Positions 7,966 to 17,220 of a stretch of DNA of 42,980 bases are shown in pieces. The notes below the pieces were generated by a model. The model saw only the letters and a program-made list of their open reading frames with translations, was not told where the DNA came from and did not search any database. The stretch's first letter is position 1. Every line of letters begins with the position of its first letter. Location: the NCBI GenBank assembly GCA_937902105.1, contig CALGTP010000162.1:1-42980 (forward strand), in the 5' to 3' direction. The position numbers and the translations under genes are program-made. The DNA is from an uncultured Actinomycetes bacterium. GTDB taxonomy: Bacteria; Actinomycetota; Acidimicrobiia; Acidimicrobiales; Ilumatobacteraceae.

Positions 7966-9210
7966 TCAATCGACTAAGGCTTGGTGTACCAACTGCTTGA
8001 GTTGACGACTAAAGGTGTGTGGCGACATCATCAGTTGAGTCATAAAGGTCACCGTTAAATCCTCGACTGGGTCAACCCAATAGAAAGTTGCCGCGGCCCC
8101 ACCCCAACCAAAGTCGCCGAATGAGCCTGCTGTCTTGGTGGCGACTGGATCAATGGTGACACTGACTCCAAGACCAAAACCGATTCCGTCGTAGGCATTG
8201 GCTTCACCCAATGGGCGACCGAAGGCAGTGAGATCGGCATCTTTCGGAAGATGATTGCTTCCCATGTATTCAACGGTACGTGGCGAGAGAAGTCGCTGAC
8301 CGTTGAGCTCTCCACCACCGCGAAGCATCTCGGCAAATCGCACATAGTCACCCATTGTGGAGACAAGACCCCCACCGCCGCCATCAGCAGCTGGCATCTT
8401 GTGAGTTCCACGATCAACAGCATCAGCGCGAATAGCTAATCGCGTTCTCGCATGAGCCGAGTACAACGCAGCCAAGCGATCGTGCTTTTCATCTGGACAA
8501 TAAAATGCAGTGTCGCTCATGCCGAGGGGAGTGAAAATTCTTTGCTGCAGAAAATCGCCAAGACGTTGACCACTGATCACTTCAACGACACGTCCCAAAA
8601 CATCAATAGATGTTGAGTAATTCCACTCACTTCCGGGCTGAAACAACAACGGCTGGCGAGCCAGCAGGGAACACACTCCAGCCAAATCCAACTCGCGCGG
8701 AAAACCCCATTCCAATCCAGCACGACGATACAACTCATCGACGGGATGTTGATACATAAATCCGTATGTCAGGCCGGCGGTATGAGTGAAAAGATGCCAC
8801 ATCTCCATGGACTTTGTTTGCGGACCTAAAACTGGTCGCAGAAATGATCCACCCTCAAATACTTTTGATTCGCCGAATTCGGGAATGAACTTGGACACCG
8901 GATCTGTGAGTTCGAACAATCCTTCTTCCCACAACATCAATGCGGCCACCGCGGTGATTGGTTTAGTCATCGAAAAAATTCGGTAAATCGTGTCATCGGC
9001 GATTGGCTTTGACGATTCACGATCGGCCAAGCCTCCACTAGCCGAATGAGCTACCTTGCCCTCACGGGCCACAGTCACAGCCCAACCAGATAACAGGTTC
9101 TCGTCAACATATTTTTTAAAATGTTTATCGAGGTTCGTTAAGCGTTCGGCGCTCATGCCGACTTCGCTGGCGTCAACTATCGGTAATCCGTGGCTACTTT
9201 TCTGTGACAT
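7966..9210 (-). CDS. Serine beta-lactamase-like hydrolase (class C/esterase EstB type)
   Basis: A 414-residue serine hydrolase of the beta-lactamase/transpeptidase-like fold. The SxxK motif is SMTK (Ser80, Lys83), the second motif is the Tyr198 region (WNYST), and FGWGGAAATFYW stands in place of the third-strand KTG. This pattern matches EstB-like esterases and uncharacterised class C-like proteins rather than true AmpC enzymes, so antibiotic resistance should not be assumed. No export signal is seen, so it is probably cytoplasmic. TAGGGT ends six bases before the ATG, suggesting its own leaderless promoter. Confidence 0.88.
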   Translation of the reverse strand: MSQKSSHGLPIVDASEVGMSAERLTNLDKHFKKYVDENLLSGWAVTVAREGKVAHSASGGLADRESSKPIADDTIYRIFSMTKPITAVAALMLWEEGLFELTDPVSKFIPEFGESKVFEGGSFLRPVLGPQTKSMEMWHLFTHTAGLTYGFMYQHPVDELYRRAGLEWGFPRELDLAGVCSLLARQPLLFQPGSEWNYSTSIDVLGRVVEVISGQRLGDFLQQRIFTPLGMSDTAFYCPDEKHDRLAALYSAHARTRLAIRADAVDRGTHKMPAADGGGGGLVSTMGDYVRFAEMLRGGGELNGQRLLSPRTVEYMGSNHLPKDADLTAFGRPLGEANAYDGIGFGLGVSVTIDPVATKTAGSFGDFGWGGAAATFYWVDPVEDLTVTFMTQLMMSPHTFSRQLKQLVHQALVD

Positions 9211-9273
9211 AACTAGACCCTAGGCAACGTCAAAGTCAGCGCAACTAGCGAGATCGCCTTGTCCTAGAAAAGT

Positions 9274-9377
9274 CAACGACCCAGAGGCGAGCGGTGGAGC
9301 TCGAGCCATCCAGGTCGTTGGTGCCGCCTGTGTGGGAGCGGCAAGCAAAATCTAGCACTCGCTCACCGCCCGTTTTT
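9274..9377. other. Structured intergenic element (possible ncRNA or thioredoxin 3' end)
   Basis: This gap lies between thioredoxin and the beta-lactamase-like gene. Arms CAACGACC (9274-9281) and GGTCGTTG (9313-9320) enclose an inner stem formed by GGC-GAGC (9286-9292) with GCTC-ga-GCC (9299-9307). A second hairpin pairs GCCGC (9323-9327) with GCGGC (9338-9342). TTTTT at 9373-9377 follows on the plus strand. It is not recognised as SRP RNA, tmRNA, RNase P or 6S RNA. It could be an independent small RNA on either strand or the terminator region of trx. Confidence 0.4.
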
Positions 9378-9384
9378 AAAAAGC

Positions 9385-9759
9385 TTATGAGGGGTCCGCT
9401 TGCTGGGTTTCAATTTCTCGACGGACCTCATCCATATCTAGTTCTAAGGCCTTGGCGACTAAGTCTTCAAGGGCATGCTGGGGCAGAGCACCGGGCTGAT
9501 TGAAAATCAGAATGCCCTGGCGAAAGATCATCAATGTCGGAATTGATTGGATGCCAAAGGATCCAGCCAAATCTTGTTCGGCCTCGGTATCAACTTTGCC
9601 GAAGACCCCAGTCGGATTCTTTTGCGCCACCGCTTCGAAGATCGGAGCAAACTGGCGGCACGGTCCACACCATGCGGCCCAAAAATCAACTAAAACGAGG
9701 TCATTTGCCTCAATCACGGAGGCGAAGTTCTCGCCTGAAAGTTCTACTGCTGTGCCCAT
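9385..9759 (-). CDS. Thioredoxin
   Basis: A small thiol-disulfide oxidoreductase of about 124 residues. The active site WCGPC (Cys31, Cys34) sits after the FWAAW strand, and the cis-proline segment SIPTLMIF is present. The C-terminus is slightly longer than E. coli TrxA. GGAGG precedes a GTG-ATG pair; the ATG at 9759 has the better spacing, and the GTG at 9762 is possible. A SigR/SigH-like promoter is upstream at 9819-9844, so induction by disulfide stress is likely, as known for thioredoxin genes in other actinobacteria. No thioredoxin reductase gene is adjacent. Confidence 0.93.
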   Translation of the reverse strand: MGTAVELSGENFASVIEANDLVLVDFWAAWCGPCRQFAPIFEAVAQKNPTGVFGKVDTEAEQDLAGSFGIQSIPTLMIFRQGILIFNQPGALPQHALEDLVAKALELDMDEVRREIETQQADPS

Positions 9760-9818
9760 CACGGGTCCTCCATTTTTTTCGTGAGTATTTCACCAAGACT
9801 CTCACGGACTATTGAGTC

Positions 9819-9844
9819 AACACCTAGCGCACGCTGGGGATTCC
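9819..9844 (-). promoter_or_regulatory. SigR/SigH-type promoter of thioredoxin gene
   Basis: Read on the minus strand, GGAAT (9844-9840) is followed after exactly 18 bases by GTT (9821-9819). This matches the actinobacterial redox sigma factor consensus GGAAT-N18-GTT. The predicted transcript start is about 50 bases before the trx start codon. A TATACT hexamer at 9856-9851 could be an additional housekeeping promoter. Confidence 0.6.
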
Positions 9845-9892
9845 TTCGTGAGTATAGCGTATGTCACATAGACGAAAAATATCCTCAAAAGC

Positions 9893-9917
9893 ATAGACAT
9901 TGACCTCAAATGTCTAT
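9893..9917. repeat. Inverted repeat between thioredoxin and the 61-codon gene
   Basis: ATAGACATT (9893-9901) and AATGTCTAT (9909-9917) form a perfect 9-bp inverted repeat with a 7-base spacer. It lies between the divergent promoters of thioredoxin and the small gene at 10006. It could be an operator, but no regulator is adjacent. Confidence 0.5.
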
Positions 9918-9937
9918 AGGTTCCCGCAGTCCGTTTC

Positions 9938-9965
9938 TTTACGGCCCCACAAGCAGAGTGATAAT
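9938..9965 (+). promoter_or_regulatory. Candidate promoter of the 61-codon gene
   Basis: TTTACG (9938-9943) and GATAAT (9960-9965) are separated by 16 bases, a reasonable sigma-70-like pair. The gene start follows 40 bases later with GGGAGG at 9992-9997. Confidence 0.4.
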
Positions 9966-10005
9966 CACACCCCAACAACAAGACGAAACCCGGGAGGTCC
10001 GACCA

Positions 10006-10191
10006 ATGAGTAACAACTCGACCCCTAGCACTCAACAGAGTATAAATACCGTGAGTACCGTCGATTTTTCACCCGAACAGGCCTACCCAGGCAAGGGTCT
10101 TGGTTATGACTGGCGCAGCGTTATTGCTGAGGTCGAGTCGGCACTGCTTGATGCAGAACTTGCCAGCTTGACCTCCGTATACAGCGACTGA
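10006..10191 (+). CDS. Small orphan protein, 61 residues
   Basis: This is not recognised as any known family. The ATG at 10006 has a strong GGGAGG eight bases upstream, which argues for real translation; the frame stays open upstream, but without a comparable SD. The first 25 residues are Ser/Thr/Asn/Gln-rich and probably disordered. They are followed by DFSPEQAYPGKGLGYDWRSV and an acidic amphipathic helix (IAEVESALLDAELASL). There is no signal peptide, membrane segment or cysteine. It sits alone between thioredoxin and the leuA leader region. It may be a small regulatory or precursor peptide; no function can be assigned. Confidence 0.6.
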   Translation: MSNNSTPSTQQSINTVSTVDFSPEQAYPGKGLGYDWRSVIAEVESALLDAELASLTSVYSD

Positions 10192-10257
10192 GACCGCCCA
10201 ACGCCCTTCGATGAGCCCGTGGCCGCAATTGGCCAGAACAGACTTTGTGACTAACCG

Positions 10258-10286
10258 TTGCGCGCTTCGTCGCGTTTGTGTAGCGT
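10258..10286 (+). promoter_or_regulatory. Promoter of the leuA leader transcript
   Basis: TTGCGC (10258-10263) and TAGCGT (10281-10286) are separated by 17 bases. The predicted start falls on or near the GTG at 10294, so the leader peptide would be translated from a leaderless end. Confidence 0.55.
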
Positions 10287-10293
10287 CCCAAGT

Positions 10294-10326
10294 GTGAGCA
10301 ACTTGATCGGCCTCCTTCTTACGTAG
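10294..10326 (+). CDS. leuL: Leucine leader peptide of leuA
   Basis: A ten-codon frame, GTG AGC AAC TTG ATC GGC CTC CTT CTT ACG TAG, encodes MSNLIGLLLT with four leucine codons, three of them consecutive just before the end. It lies about 30 bases upstream of an intrinsic terminator and 140 bases before leuA. This is the classical layout for ribosome-mediated attenuation, in which stalling at leucine codons prevents terminator formation. No SD precedes the GTG, but TAGCGT seven bases upstream is consistent with leaderless translation. The symbol is given by analogy with leu leader peptides elsewhere. Confidence 0.7.
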   Translation: MSNLIGLLLT

Positions 10327-12186
<1,860 letters not shown>

Positions 12187-12232
12187 GGTTTGAACAGATT
12201 TACAGTGCGCTTAAAGCCAAGGAGATAACACT

Positions 12233-12424
12233 ATGAAGGTTTCAGTTGACTACGACATCTGTGCATCAACAGGATCGTGTATGCAAGTCTGCCCAGAGGT
12301 TTTTGAGGTTCGTAGCGACGGATACCTCTATGTTCTTTTGGAGAACCCAGGTGAAGAACTGCGCGAAAAAGTTGAGCAGGCTGCAGATCTCTGTCCGACA
12401 GCAGCGATCACGGTTGAAGGCTGA
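12233..12424 (+). CDS. Small ferredoxin (Fer4-type, P450-partner-like)
   Basis: A 63-residue ferredoxin. Cysteines are at 11, 17, 21 and 54 in the pattern C-x5-C-x3-C-P, then C-P in the C-terminal LCPTAAI. The scaffold (VSVDYDIC..GSC..CPEVFEV, then DLCPTAAITVE) is that of the single-cluster [3Fe-4S] ferredoxins serving cytochromes P450. Those usually have a non-cysteine at the third position, whereas here it is Cys21, so a [4Fe-4S] cluster is possible. AAGGAGATA gives a strong SD before the ATG. It sits 9 bases before pyrF and 46 after leuA; no P450 gene is nearby. Confidence 0.9.
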   Translation: MKVSVDYDICASTGSCMQVCPEVFEVRSDGYLYVLLENPGEELREKVEQAADLCPTAAITVEG

Positions 12425-12433
12425 GTTCGCTTC

Positions 12434-13252
12434 GTGGGATTCCACGACAAACTGACTGCAGCGTGGGCTCGTAGTGGCTCAATGTTGTGCGTTGGACTTG
12501 ATCCTGATCCAGAGAAAATTCCCTCCCATCTAGCCAACGACCCTGAAGCAATCTTTCGCTTTTGCGCCGAGATCGCTGACGCCACGGCCGATGTGGTCTG
12601 TGCCTTCAAACCGCAAATCGCCTATTTCTCGGCCATTGGAGCAGAACAACAACTAGAAAAGCTATGTGCTCACATTCGTCAACAGCACCCGCATGTGGTT
12701 CTGATTCTCGATGCCAAACGCGGCGATATTGGCCCCACTGCACAGCGCTATGCGGACGAAGCCTTTGTGCGTTATCAAGCAGATGCGGTGACCGTCAATC
12801 CCTACCTCGGCACCGACTCTCTTGAACCCTTTTTGGAACACTCGGGCAAGGGTGTGATCGTGCTCTGTCGCACCTCGAATCCCGGTAGTGGGGATCTACA
12901 GATGTTGGACACGGGCAGTGGACCGCTCTATCAGCAAGTAGCGCAGATGGCCAATGATCGTTGGAGCAAAATGGGTGAGATTGCCCTTGTGGTGGGTGCC
13001 ACCTACCCAACCGAATTAGCAAAAGTGCGCAGCATCGTCGGCGACATGCCCCTCTTGGTACCCGGCATTGGCGCTCAGGGCGGAGATGTGGCGGCAACTG
13101 TTGCCGCCGGTCTTGATTCGCGCGGCACAGGGATGATGATCAACTCATCGCGGGCCATCTTGTACGCCTCAAGCGGAACTGATTTTGCATCTGAAGCGCG
13201 TCGCGTCGCCATTGCCACAGGCGATGAAATTGCTCAGGCTGTTAATGCGTGA
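12434..13252 (+). CDS. pyrF: Orotidine 5'-phosphate decarboxylase, actinobacterial type 2
   Basis: PyrF, 272 residues, decarboxylates OMP to UMP in pyrimidine synthesis. The catalytic signature [16 protein letters not shown] gives Asp93, Lys95 and Asp98; CVGLDPD at the N-terminus and the phosphate loop [10 protein letters not shown] near the C-terminus are present. The length of about 270 residues matches the longer group found in mycobacteria. It starts with GTG nine bases after the ferredoxin stop and is likely cotranscribed with it. Its last 19 bases overlap the 3' end of the convergent serA. Confidence 0.95.
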   Translation: MGFHDKLTAAWARSGSMLCVGLDPDPEKIPSHLANDPEAIFRFCAEIADATADVVCAFKPQIAYFSAIGAEQQLEKLCAHIRQQHPHVVLILDAKRGDIGPTAQRYADEAFVRYQADAVTVNPYLGTDSLEPFLEHSGKGVIVLCRTSNPGSGDLQMLDTGSGPLYQQVAQMANDRWSKMGEIALVVGATYPTELAKVRSIVGDMPLLVPGIGAQGGDVAATVAAGLDSRGTGMMINSSRAILYASSGTDFASEARRVAIATGDEIAQAVNA

Positions 13253-14799
13253 ACGCTGATAATTCCAGGTGCTGCCCGCAACTCAGCCAATACTGAATCA
13301 GGCACCGCTCCCGATGGAGCAATGACCATCAATGCCGAACCCGCCGTTGAGCTTCGACCCACATCCATGTTGTTGATGTTCACGCCAGCATTACCAAGCA
13401 AGGTTCCCACAACGCCGATCACACCTGGTCGGTCATCGTTACGTACCAACAACATATTGGCAGCAGGTGGAACATCAGTTGCGTGATCTTCAATCATCAC
13501 CAAACGCGCCTCACCATTTCGACCCGTCAAAGTAGCAGCGATACTGTGACCCTCAGAGCGCAGGGTGATCAGGTTGACGAAGTTGTGTGAATCTCTCCCA
13601 GATGTTTCGCGTACTTCAACACCAGCGTTCTTGGCAAGTTGCGGAGCATTGACATACGAAACTGGTTCATCGCTCAGTGCCCCGAAGAAACCCTTGAGAG
13701 CGCTCAATGTCAAAATACGATTGTCGTACTCACCGATTTCACCTTCGGCAATGATTTCCAGTTGCTGTGGCATGCCTCCCACGAGGGACGCGAATAAACG
13801 ACCGAGGCGCTCGGCAAGAGGTAAGTACGGACGCAATGTCTCATTGGCTTCAGCTGCTGAAACATTGACTGCAAAGGGTACGAAATCGCCTGCTAATGCC
13901 AACTTGACCATATCGGCGATGGTGTCGCCAGCTTTATCTTGCGCCTCGCGAGTACTGGCTCCGAGGTGCGGAGTCACGACAATATTGTCAAGGGCGAACA
14001 ATGGACTGTCTGTGCATGGCTCAACATCAAAGACGTCTAACGCTGCTCCAGCGATTTGACCCGAGCGAACTGCATCAGCGAGAGCGGCTTCGTCAACGAT
14101 GCCACCCCGAGCCACGTTGATGACGCGCAGATTTGGTTTTGCTTTAGCCAAAATCTCACGACCGATAATTCCTTTAGTCTCTTTGTTCTTCGGCAAGTGC
14201 ACGGTAATGAAATCACTTTGGGCCATCACTTCGTCAAGACTCAACATTTCGACGCTCATCTGCCGAGCGCGCTCTTCGGAGACGAATGGATCGTAAGCCA
14301 CAAGTCGCATGCCAAACGCCAGAGCGCGTTGAGCGACCAACTTTCCGATGCGACCGAGACCGATTACCCCGAGAGTTTTGTCGGCGAGTTCGACACCTTC
14401 CCATTTGCTGCGCTCCCAACGTCCTGCTTTCAGAGCAGCATGGGCCTGGGGCACATTGCGCGCTGAGGCCATCAGTAGTGCCATGGTGTGCTCGGCGGCA
14501 GAAACAATGTTGCTCTGTGGAGCGTTGACAACCATCACGCCGCGTCGGGTAGCGGCTTCAACATCCACATTGTCAAGACCGATACCTGCACGACCAACCA
14601 CGATCAACTCATCGGCATGTTCTAGAGCCTCTGCGGTCACCTGTGTGGCTGAACGAATAATCAGCGCGTGGGCCCCTTTGAGAGCCACCAAGAGTGTCTC
14701 AGGAGTGAGATCTAGTTGAACATCGACGGTATGTCCAGCGGCTCGGAGACGGTCAAGACCACCATCGGCGATTTCTTCGGAAACAAGGATGCGTGCCAT
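13234..14799 (-). CDS. serA: D-3-phosphoglycerate dehydrogenase (long form with ACT domain)
   Basis: SerA, 521 residues, oxidises 3-phosphoglycerate, the first step of serine synthesis. The NAD-binding motif [13 protein letters not shown] is near residue 148. The catalytic Arg is in [15 protein letters not shown] and the His in [15 protein letters not shown] long intervening (ASB) domain and a C-terminal ACT domain ([30 protein letters not shown]) follow, as in M. tuberculosis SerA where serine feedback acts through them. It is convergent with pyrF, with a 19-base 3' overlap. No riboswitch was seen upstream. Confidence 0.96.
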   Translation of the reverse strand: MARILVSEEIADGGLDRLRAAGHTVDVQLDLTPETLLVALKGAHALIIRSATQVTAEALEHADELIVVGRAGIGLDNVDVEAATRRGVMVVNAPQSNIVSAAEHTMALLMASARNVPQAHAALKAGRWERSKWEGVELADKTLGVIGLGRIGKLVAQRALAFGMRLVAYDPFVSEERARQMSVEMLSLDEVMAQSDFITVHLPKNKETKGIIGREILAKAKPNLRVINVARGGIVDEAALADAVRSGQIAGAALDVFDVEPCTDSPLFALDNIVVTPHLGASTREAQDKAGDTIADMVKLALAGDFVPFAVNVSAAEANETLRPYLPLAERLGRLFASLVGGMPQQLEIIAEGEIGEYDNRILTLSALKGFFGALSDEPVSYVNAPQLAKNAGVEVRETSGRDSHNFVNLITLRSEGHSIAATLTGRNGEARLVMIEDHATDVPPAANMLLVRNDDRPGVIGVVGTLLGNAGVNINNMDVGRSSTAGSALMVIAPSGAVPDSVLAELRAAPGIISVHALTA

Positions 14800-14907
14800 A
14801 GATACCCATCATGTTGGTCGCTGAGGGCATTCACTGACGAACGCATTTGACATTTCGTTCAAAACTCTCGTCACAGGGGGTTTCTTGTCACCCTCTAGGC
14901 TCATTTC

Positions 14908-15612
14908 ATGACCTTGACGACCATTCGTCCCCTCACCGGACTTGACGACATGGACAATTTACGTTCGACCGCCCAATCAGTCTGGGGATCGGGAGCGGGC
15001 GACATGGTCAGTTCGGATTATCTGATGGCCCTAGCACATTGTGGGGGGTATATTGTCGGCGCATATTCGCCCGATGGCTTGATGATCGGATGTTCATTTG
15101 GAATGTTGGCTCGCCATCGCGGAGATTGGTGTTTGCATTCGCACATCGCTGGAGTGCTGCCTGGCATGCAAAACATGGGCATCGGCACCCTCATCAAACA
15201 ACATCAGCGAGAGTGGGCCATTGACAATGGATTGTCCGCTATTACTTGGACTTTTGACCCACTAGTGCGACGCAACGCCTGGTTCAATATTGCCCACTTA
15301 GGTGCCGAAGCAGTTGAGTTTCATGAGAATTTTTACGGACCTCTGAATGATGACATCAATGGCGACGATGAGACTGACCGACTTCTCGCGCGGTGGGATA
15401 CTCATCGCCCACGGAGACAACCTGCCCCGAATGCACTTTCATTGCTGATTCCAACTCCACCCGATATTGTGACATTGCGACATACTGATCCTGAGGCGGC
15501 ACGCCATTGGCGACGTACCATGCGTGAGCAACTCAGTGATGCTTTGATCACCCACGAGATTTGTAGTTTTACCAGCGATGGTTCATACGTCCTGAGTCCG
15601 AAAGATGAGTAA
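14908..15612 (+). CDS. GNAT-family acyltransferase (COG3375 type) paired with NSAR
   Basis: A 234-residue predicted GNAT acyltransferase. The acyl-CoA-binding motif region is HIAGVLPGMQNMGIGTLIKQHQREWA (about 80-105), followed by ITWTFDPLVRRNAWFNIAHLGA, a segment typical of the COG3375 group. Members of this group sit beside N-succinylamino acid racemase genes. In Geobacillus a GNAT succinyltransferase and NSAR work together in D- to L-amino acid conversion, so a similar N-succinylation role is inferred. The stop overlaps the next ATG by one base. TAGGCT ends six bases before the ATG, suggesting a leaderless mRNA. Confidence 0.8.
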   Translation: MTLTTIRPLTGLDDMDNLRSTAQSVWGSGAGDMVSSDYLMALAHCGGYIVGAYSPDGLMIGCSFGMLARHRGDWCLHSHIAGVLPGMQNMGIGTLIKQHQREWAIDNGLSAITWTFDPLVRRNAWFNIAHLGAEAVEFHENFYGPLNDDINGDDETDRLLARWDTHRPRRQPAPNALSLLIPTPPDIVTLRHTDPEAARHWRRTMREQLSDALITHEICSFTSDGSYVLSPKDE

Positions 15613-16754
15613 TGATTGACGATCTGAAGAAAATTAATATTCACTCGATTGAACTGCGGAGAATTTCTCTACCTTTAGTGACCCCGTTTCGCACATCATT
15701 TAGTACCGAGAACCATCGCGATATTTTATTAGTGCGCGTGGAAACCGACGATGCTGTCGGTTGGGGCGAATGCGTCTCTGGCAACGAACCCCTCTATTCC
15801 AACGAATATGTTGAGGGTTCCCAGCGAGTAATGATTGATCACTTGATTCCGCGTCTCTTCGCTTTTCGTAGCAGAGCGATGTCCGCCCATGATGTGGCGC
15901 AGATTCTTCGACCTGTCAAAGACCACCGCATGGCCAAGGCTGCTCTCGAAGCCGCCATTCTTGATGCTCAACTTCGCGAAAACAATGTCTCGTTAGCCAC
16001 CCATCTCGGATCTATCCACGAACTCGTTCCTTCAGGAGTGTCTGTTGGTATCGCTAACTCTCTCGACGAACTCGTCACAACAGTGGGTGGTTATCTCGAT
16101 GAGGGCTACGCGCGTATCAAACTCAAAATTGAACCAGGTTGGGACATTGAACCCGTCCGCGTCATTCGAAAAACTTTCGGTGATCAAGTGCCATTACAAG
16201 TTGATGCCAACACCGCCTTCACGCGCGAGGACGGGCCACTACTGGCACAACTAGATCCCTTCAATCTGTTGCTCATTGAGCAGCCACTTCCCGAAGATGA
16301 CATCACGGGACACGCTCTCATTGCCCGCCAAGTGGGGACACCAATTTGTCTTGATGAATCAATCGTCTCCTCACACGTGGCTATTGACGCCATCGAACGC
16401 GGGGCCTGCTCGATCGTCAACATCAAGGCAGGTCGAGTCGGTGGTTATCTTGAAGCCGTGCGAATCCATAATGTCTGCCAGCAACGCGGGGTGCCGGTGT
16501 GGTGCGGAGGAATGTTGGAAACTGGCATCGGACGAGCCATGAACGTGGCCCTTGCGGGTCTGCCAAACTTCACCCTCACGGGCGACATCTCGGCCTCGGA
16601 ACGGTTCTGGAAGCAAGACATTGTCCAGCAGCCGATTCGTTTAGAGTCTGGTCAGGTGCGTTTGCCCAGTGGTTCGGGCGCAGGATTCGAGATTGACGGC
16701 CCATTTTTGAGCGATGTCACCACGAGTACCATCACGCTGCGCTCCGAGAACTGA
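15612..16754 (+). CDS. o-Succinylbenzoate synthase / N-succinylamino acid racemase
   Basis: A 380-residue enolase-superfamily protein of the OSBS/NSAR group. The catalytic KxK is Lys170-Leu-Lys172; metal ligands are Asp198 (VDAN), Glu223 (IEQP) and Asp248 (LDES); the second catalytic lysine is Lys272 (NIKAGRVGG). Proteins of this group make o-succinylbenzoate for menaquinone, racemise N-succinylamino acids, or do both, and sequence alone does not separate these. The one-base overlap with the GNAT gene favours the amino acid racemase role. No other menaquinone genes are in the window, and no desuccinylase gene is adjacent. Confidence 0.88.
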   Translation: MIDDLKKINIHSIELRRISLPLVTPFRTSFSTENHRDILLVRVETDDAVGWGECVSGNEPLYSNEYVEGSQRVMIDHLIPRLFAFRSRAMSAHDVAQILRPVKDHRMAKAALEAAILDAQLRENNVSLATHLGSIHELVPSGVSVGIANSLDELVTTVGGYLDEGYARIKLKIEPGWDIEPVRVIRKTFGDQVPLQVDANTAFTREDGPLLAQLDPFNLLLIEQPLPEDDITGHALIARQVGTPICLDESIVSSHVAIDAIERGACSIVNIKAGRVGGYLEAVRIHNVCQQRGVPVWCGGMLETGIGRAMNVALAGLPNFTLTGDISASERFWKQDIVQQPIRLESGQVRLPSGSGAGFEIDGPFLSDVTTSTITLRSEN

Positions 16755-16775
16755 TGCAGGACTAAGATTTCTGAC

Positions 16776-17183
16776 ATGACTTATCCCTTTCTCTCCACAT
16801 CATGGATGGACGCCGCTAAGGCGATCCGCGCCAAGTACGCCGGCCAAGCCCCAAAAATCACTGCGGTCATTCGCATCAACCAGGTGATCACAGATGTTCC
16901 ATTCGGTGATGGCACGATCAATTCCTACATGGACACCTCCTCGGGTGAGATGGAAGTTGAACTGGGAGCACTAGAAAACCCAGATGCAACGGTCACCACC
17001 GATTGGGCGACGGCGCGAGCGATCTTTGGTCTCAATGATCAAGCAGCAGCGATGCAGGCCTTCATGGGCGGCAAAATCAAAGTCGCTGGAGACATGATGA
17101 AGATGATGGCCATGCAAACGTCAATTCCTCAGAGTGATATCACGGCCAAGGTTGCCGAAGAAATTAAAAACATCACCGAGTGA
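16776..17183 (+). CDS. SCP2 sterol-binding domain protein
   Basis: A 135-residue, single-domain SCP2-like lipid-binding protein. The core features are IRINQVITDVPFGDGTINSYMDTSSG, the DATVTTDWATARAIF strand-helix unit, and AFMGGKIKVAGDMMKMMAM, which lines the hydrophobic tunnel. Such proteins bind fatty acyl-CoAs or other lipids and often accompany beta-oxidation genes in actinobacteria. A convergent SDR of the hydroxyacyl-CoA dehydrogenase type follows. TAAGAT ends seven bases before the ATG, consistent with a leaderless transcript. Confidence 0.88.
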   Translation: MTYPFLSTSWMDAAKAIRAKYAGQAPKITAVIRINQVITDVPFGDGTINSYMDTSSGEMEVELGALENPDATVTTDWATARAIFGLNDQAAAMQAFMGGKIKVAGDMMKMMAMQTSIPQSDITAKVAEEIKNITE

Positions 17184-17220
17184 TTTTTGTCTGTTGCGTC
17201 ACGGGCCTTTCCCCCAGCAC

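Noticed and set aside
9211-9384. SRP RNA, tRNA or 6S RNA in the gap before thioredoxin
   Set aside because: The SRP tetraloop/GGAAG-AGCA core and tRNA T-loop are absent. The element is structured but does not match a known class by eye.
10192-10290. Possible T-box or riboswitch upstream of leuA
   Set aside because: No T-box sequence or recognisable riboswitch core was found. The leucine codons and terminator explain the region as a leader-peptide attenuator.
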